Assembly: GCA_964247055.1 (NCBI GenBank)
Contig: OZ176056.1
Span: forward strand, 5,270,001 to 5,334,000
Source: Paragordius varius
Lineage: Eukaryota > Nematomorpha
Direction of reading: 5' to 3'
Length of the DNA stretch: 64,000 nucleotides
The notes beneath the pieces are model-generated. The model searched no databases. It was not told where the DNA came from and saw only the letters and a list, made by a program, of their open reading frames with translations. Of the stretch, positions 60,479-64,000 are shown piece after piece (within the stretch, counting starts at the first letter, position 1; each line of letters opens with the position of its first letter). The position numbers and the translations under genes were made by a program.

Positions 60479-61561
60479 TTACTGTAATTACTGATAATTT
60501 TAGTTGCAATCCTTTTTAAAGAAAATTTATTGAGAATCCAAAATCTTGGCAAAATCATTTAAAAATAAATCCCACCATAGTATTTGATCTTCCACTTTCT
60601 TTAGCTTCCATCCCAGATCCATTATTTGCTACTTCTGGATATTTTAAAATATACCATATAATTGCTATATCTAAGTTAATATATATTGCTAAATTGATCA
60701 TAAATGTAGTTATTATAATTTAGAGACAACACACAATATCTCTTAATCGGAAAATATATAATCTCAAAATAATGATTTTTAGCAATCGGCTATTTTTAAA
60801 TAATTTGATATAATTTTTTACAACAAGTAAGTAAAGTGGTGAACATCAGATGATTAAATAATTCACATTTTTAAATTTAATAATTTCGCCACTTTTGGAA
60901 AAGCTTTCATATAGTATATAAAATAAAGTGTAATAATCCATCAGATTGAAATAATTAAATTAAATTTAATTTTTTGAATATAATCGGACTTTCATCAAAA
61001 TTTAATTATTTAAAGAATTTAAAAATCATTTTTCAAACTTGGCCTCATCGGAGTTTAATAATATGTTTGCAAAATTATTTCTACATAAAAAGATAGTCAC
61101 CTAACAAGCAAACTTTACAATTGGGGGTTTATAATTATCAATCAATTTAAAGAGAATCTTATGTTATTTGTTTTATAAGCGGTGACTTTTAAGTTTATGT
61201 CATCTAAGTTTACTGTAAAATAATTTTTTGATTTTGGGCACCATTATGTTACATTTCAGAATTACCATATATATGATAATATAAATAAAAAATTAATTAC
61301 ATAATGTTACTCAAAATTATATTAAACCATTGATATAGGAAATATAACTTTTAGCTATTATACGAAAAAAAATATACCAATTATATTAATATTATTAGCA
61401 GGAACATTGTCCATGTTTTTTTCGTCTTTAAATATTATTTTGAGTAAAGTATCTAATATTTTACATTGTTATATTAATACTAAAACATCATAAATAAAAT
61501 GCAAGGTCTAATATTTATAAGAATATATTGCAAAAAGGGTTGTGCAGTTATATAGCCTCAT
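60479..61561 (+). pseudogene. Clathrin heavy chain-derived unit R2 (partial)
   Basis: It contains block A (about 60,575-60,655, FDLPLSLASIPDP), I (about 60,785-60,860, degraded), the stretch corresponding to LATFVEKAFI (about 60,890), HFSNLASSEFNNMFAKLFL (about 61,029-61,090), and a piece LAGTLSMF near 61,398-61,425, as in unit L2. It ends at AGCCTCATA, where another insertion begins. Confidence 0.5.
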
Positions 61562-62419
61562 ACAGTGGCGGAACTATAAATTGTGGCCCCCCCAAGCTTT
61601 AAATACTGGCAAACCTTTACCCAAAAAAAATCGTTTGAAGTTATCTTTTCACCTGGCGCCTCACTTAGATTCCTAAACATATATTTAAACCTATCCTACT
61701 ATGAAGACTAAATTCCTAATTCATAAATGGGACAGCTTGTTAAGTGAAGCTTTCTTTAATTCGCTATATTCGTTGATATAAACACATTGTCAACATATGC
61801 GTAGAATACGGGCCCATCTAGGAATAGCAGCGGGGAACTGCTTAAATATAAATTAATTGCTAAAAGTTATTTTTTCGGAATTCGGATAAATTAATTTTGA
61901 CATTTGTTTAGTCAGAATAAATTATTTTTTATGATAATATGGTTTTTTGATATTATAAAAACAAGACTTCGAACCGGTCCTAAAAAAGAGGAATTAGAAC
62001 CGGGCTTTAATTTCAAAATGAATCGCTTCCTAAAACAGCAACAGGTTCCAATACGACTTGATAAATATGTAATAATGTATTGATTAAATGGAACATTAAT
62101 GTGCGGACCGCCAAGTTTTTAAATTTTGAGAATGGCCCATTAAAATTGCTGACCACTGTTGTAGTGTGGTGAAAGTTTATCGAAAATTTGTTAACTAAAG
62201 ATAAATTTCAAAATAACATGAATCAAAGGTTAAAAGCATGAGACAAATAATGCACATTTGTATACCAGCTAACAAATTTTAGTCAATTCTCTTAATAATA
62301 AAATATGTGAAATTACAATCATTCTGTCAAAATTTAATAAATGTCCTTCGGATTGCATTAAAAAACATTTTTTACAACATTAAGGTTATTCATTCATTGT
62401 TGTAAAAGGAATTGGCCAA
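61562..62419. mobile_element. Probable decayed DNA-element insertion in the right array
   Basis: It begins CAGTGGCGGAACTATAAATTG, an hAT-like start, and interrupts the unit just where unit L2 continues without a break (about 6190-6230). Near its far side (about 62,100-62,155) is a second hAT-like end, GCTGACCACTG preceded by GTGCGGACCGCC, but of a different type. It may therefore be two fragments, or one element with a lost end. No coding capacity. Confidence 0.4.
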
Positions 62420-63244
62420 TAATAATGTGAGTTGGCCTGCATAAATTGCATATATAATCGAATTACACATTTTTTTCAAGACAACAACTAAACTTCACAA
62501 CTATATTTGGGAGTCAACTAGTTAAATTGTTTCCAGATATTCATACATTATAACCTGACTTACAGTTTGATTTTTGGGTTTAGAACAGATAAAATTGACA
62601 CAAATGATATATCCAGCCCTTTTGAATCAGAAAATTTGAAATTATACATACGCAAAATTGACAAATATTTCAATTTTAAAAATATGACTTACACAATGAT
62701 GTTACTCCTTATCAAAATTACGAAATCGGAAATAATGTTTTAAAGAAGCAGTATTATTTGATTGCGTTAAAGCTATAGAAATGGTTGGGGGACCTTGTGC
62801 GGACGATGGGCCGCGTTTTTAACAGCCCCTTAAAGCACTACCTCTTTAAATCAAAAAATATCTTTTTAAATATTACTTTTGCCATTATGTAATATAAAAT
62901 CTACCAATTGGAGCGCCTCGGTATTCAGGCTGTCCACTCGATTGACTCTTTTTTTCTTTTGACACTAGAATTATGAAAAATAAAGTCTTAAATTTATATT
63001 ATTATATTATAAAAAATATCATTATAAGGTTTCAATTTTTCTGTAGAATATCCCGTGCCTCTAAGTATGCTATTAAGCAATTACGCATGATTAAGATATA
63101 TAGGCCGTTGAATTTTCTTGTATATTTTGTATACTTTTTAATGACAAAAACCGTTGGATTAAAATTGAAGAAAAAAACAATTAAAGATAAACCATAAAAA
63201 CTTGTTAACAAAAAAATCAATTTGTATATATCCTTTTACATTAA
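62420..63244 (+). pseudogene. Clathrin heavy chain-derived unit R3, left part
   Basis: Block E is at about 62,480-62,670, with YIRKIDKYF as a match to YIRQIEQKHF of unit L2. F is at about 62,747-62,820 (EAVLFDCVKAIEMVGGPCAD), and G lies in an open stretch at 62,973-63,195 with SRASKYAIKQLRMIKIYRPL. F keeps Ile/Val exchanges and synonymous changes relative to other copies. It is interrupted at 63,245 by AT-rich sequence. Confidence 0.55.
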
Positions 63245-63680
63245 AAAGATTATATGTTTTAATTGGTAATAAATATAAATATATTCTCAATAATGAATAG
63301 GAAATGTAAAATTTAATATTCAGTTTCCTTAATTGTTTAAAACTTTTTTAAAAGTAGCATATTAAAAGGTTATTAAATAACATGCTGTGAATTTGGGACT
63401 TTTCGATTAGCAGTATGAAAATTTTTCAAATAATTGGTAGCGATTAAAAAGTATTATTATTTTCATTAATTCCAATATATTTTTTATTTGTTAGAAAAAT
63501 AGTTGAAAATTCTGTTTTAAAAAATAAATTTGATAAAATTTAAGTTATATAGGCATGGGATTATCTGCTAGAATATTAAGTAATTTTATTCAAAAGGAAA
63601 GACGATTATTAATCGAAATTCTAAAAATGTTGTTACAACAATCATTTTAATCATAAGATAATTTTAAAAAAAATATTAAA
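63245..63680. other. AT-rich insertion between blocks G and H of unit R3
   Basis: 435 bases that are absent from the other units. No open frame or clear ends; nothing further can be said. Confidence 0.4.
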
Positions 63681-64000
63681 TATAGCCTATTAAAACTTTG
63701 TCCATATACTTCCATACAGTTAATGATTCCTATAAATTTTGACATAAATAGTGCGCCATCCATAATCAAATGGTATTTTGGCGATTAACTCCTAAAAACT
63801 TTAAAGTATTGGTAAACTTAGAATGGTTTTATAATACTAAAAAAATATAGTGCCTCAACATATCTCAAATAAATAGTATCAATGCCACTGCAATTCACAA
63901 TTTAAGTCAAAAATATTTATTTAAATTTGTAGAGATCATTGATTTTAGGCAAAAATATTAATTAAAAAAATTTATACCAGATGTATTATTTGGATTTAAT
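63681..64000 (+). pseudogene. Clathrin heavy chain-derived unit R3, right part (runs off the window)
   Basis: Block H is at about 63,705-63,785 (LMIPINFDINSAPSIIKWYF), followed by the GTGCCTCAACATATCTCAAA landmark (about 63,850) and the beginning of block A (IPDVLFGFN, from about 63,974), which is cut by the end of the window. The array therefore continues to the right. Confidence 0.55.

Noticed and set aside
5860-64000. CRISPR array, operons or other prokaryotic features
   Set aside because: No direct repeats with unique spacers. Spliced gene structure and element types are eukaryotic.

Overview
The window is very AT-rich nuclear DNA from a eukaryote, almost certainly an animal. Support comes from one intron-bearing housekeeping gene with GT-AG introns (CSTF3, the suppressor-of-forked subunit of the cleavage stimulation factor), and from mobile elements typical of metazoans: RTE-like LINEs, several hAT families, a Ty3/gypsy element, a Penelope-like GIY-YIG fragment and foldback/MITE families. 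The phylum cannot be fixed from sequence alone; a small fast-evolving AT-rich lineage such as a parasitic metazoan would fit, but this is a guess.

Layout. 1-1.04 kb holds a MITE. 1.05-10.67 kb is a head-to-tail array of a unit of about 2.1-2.4 kb. Read on the + strand, its conserved islands match, in order, the middle (leg) of clathrin heavy chain. All copies look decayed, and the array is interrupted by a 2-kb element built from 162-bp satellite monomers and by a foldback MITE. Most of 10.7-20.6 kb is intergenic DNA with a 1.45-kb non-autonomous hAT (8-bp TSD) that carries a piece of that satellite, MITEs and a LINE endonuclease fragment. 20.6-26.0 kb is a LINE split by a full-length hAT (8-bp TSD). 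26.3-31.9 kb holds a Penelope-like fragment, a second hAT type with an unidentified insert, and a GC-richer stretch. 32.0-34.8 kb is a nested foldback element with four arrays of 21-bp repeats. 34.8-39.9 kb is mostly non-coding with small elements.

39.87-54.54 kb is CSTF3 on the + strand: 19 exons found, 692 codons, every junction keeping frame. Only the N-terminal exon(s) were not found. Its 8-kb intron 4 contains an RTE-like LINE, itself interrupted by a minus-strand gypsy element with nearly identical LTRs. 55.9-58.9 kb has a second copy of the hAT, in the opposite orientation. From 58.9 kb to the end the clathrin-derived units resume.

The most notable points are the clathrin-derived tandem array on both sides of CSTF3, the hAT copies that carry an inverted piece of their own transposase, the hAT copy whose two flanks come from unrelated repeats, and a foldback family with common ends but different 21-bp subterminal repeats. 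CSTF3 is the only gene that looks intact. The rest is repeats, fossils or unidentified sequence.
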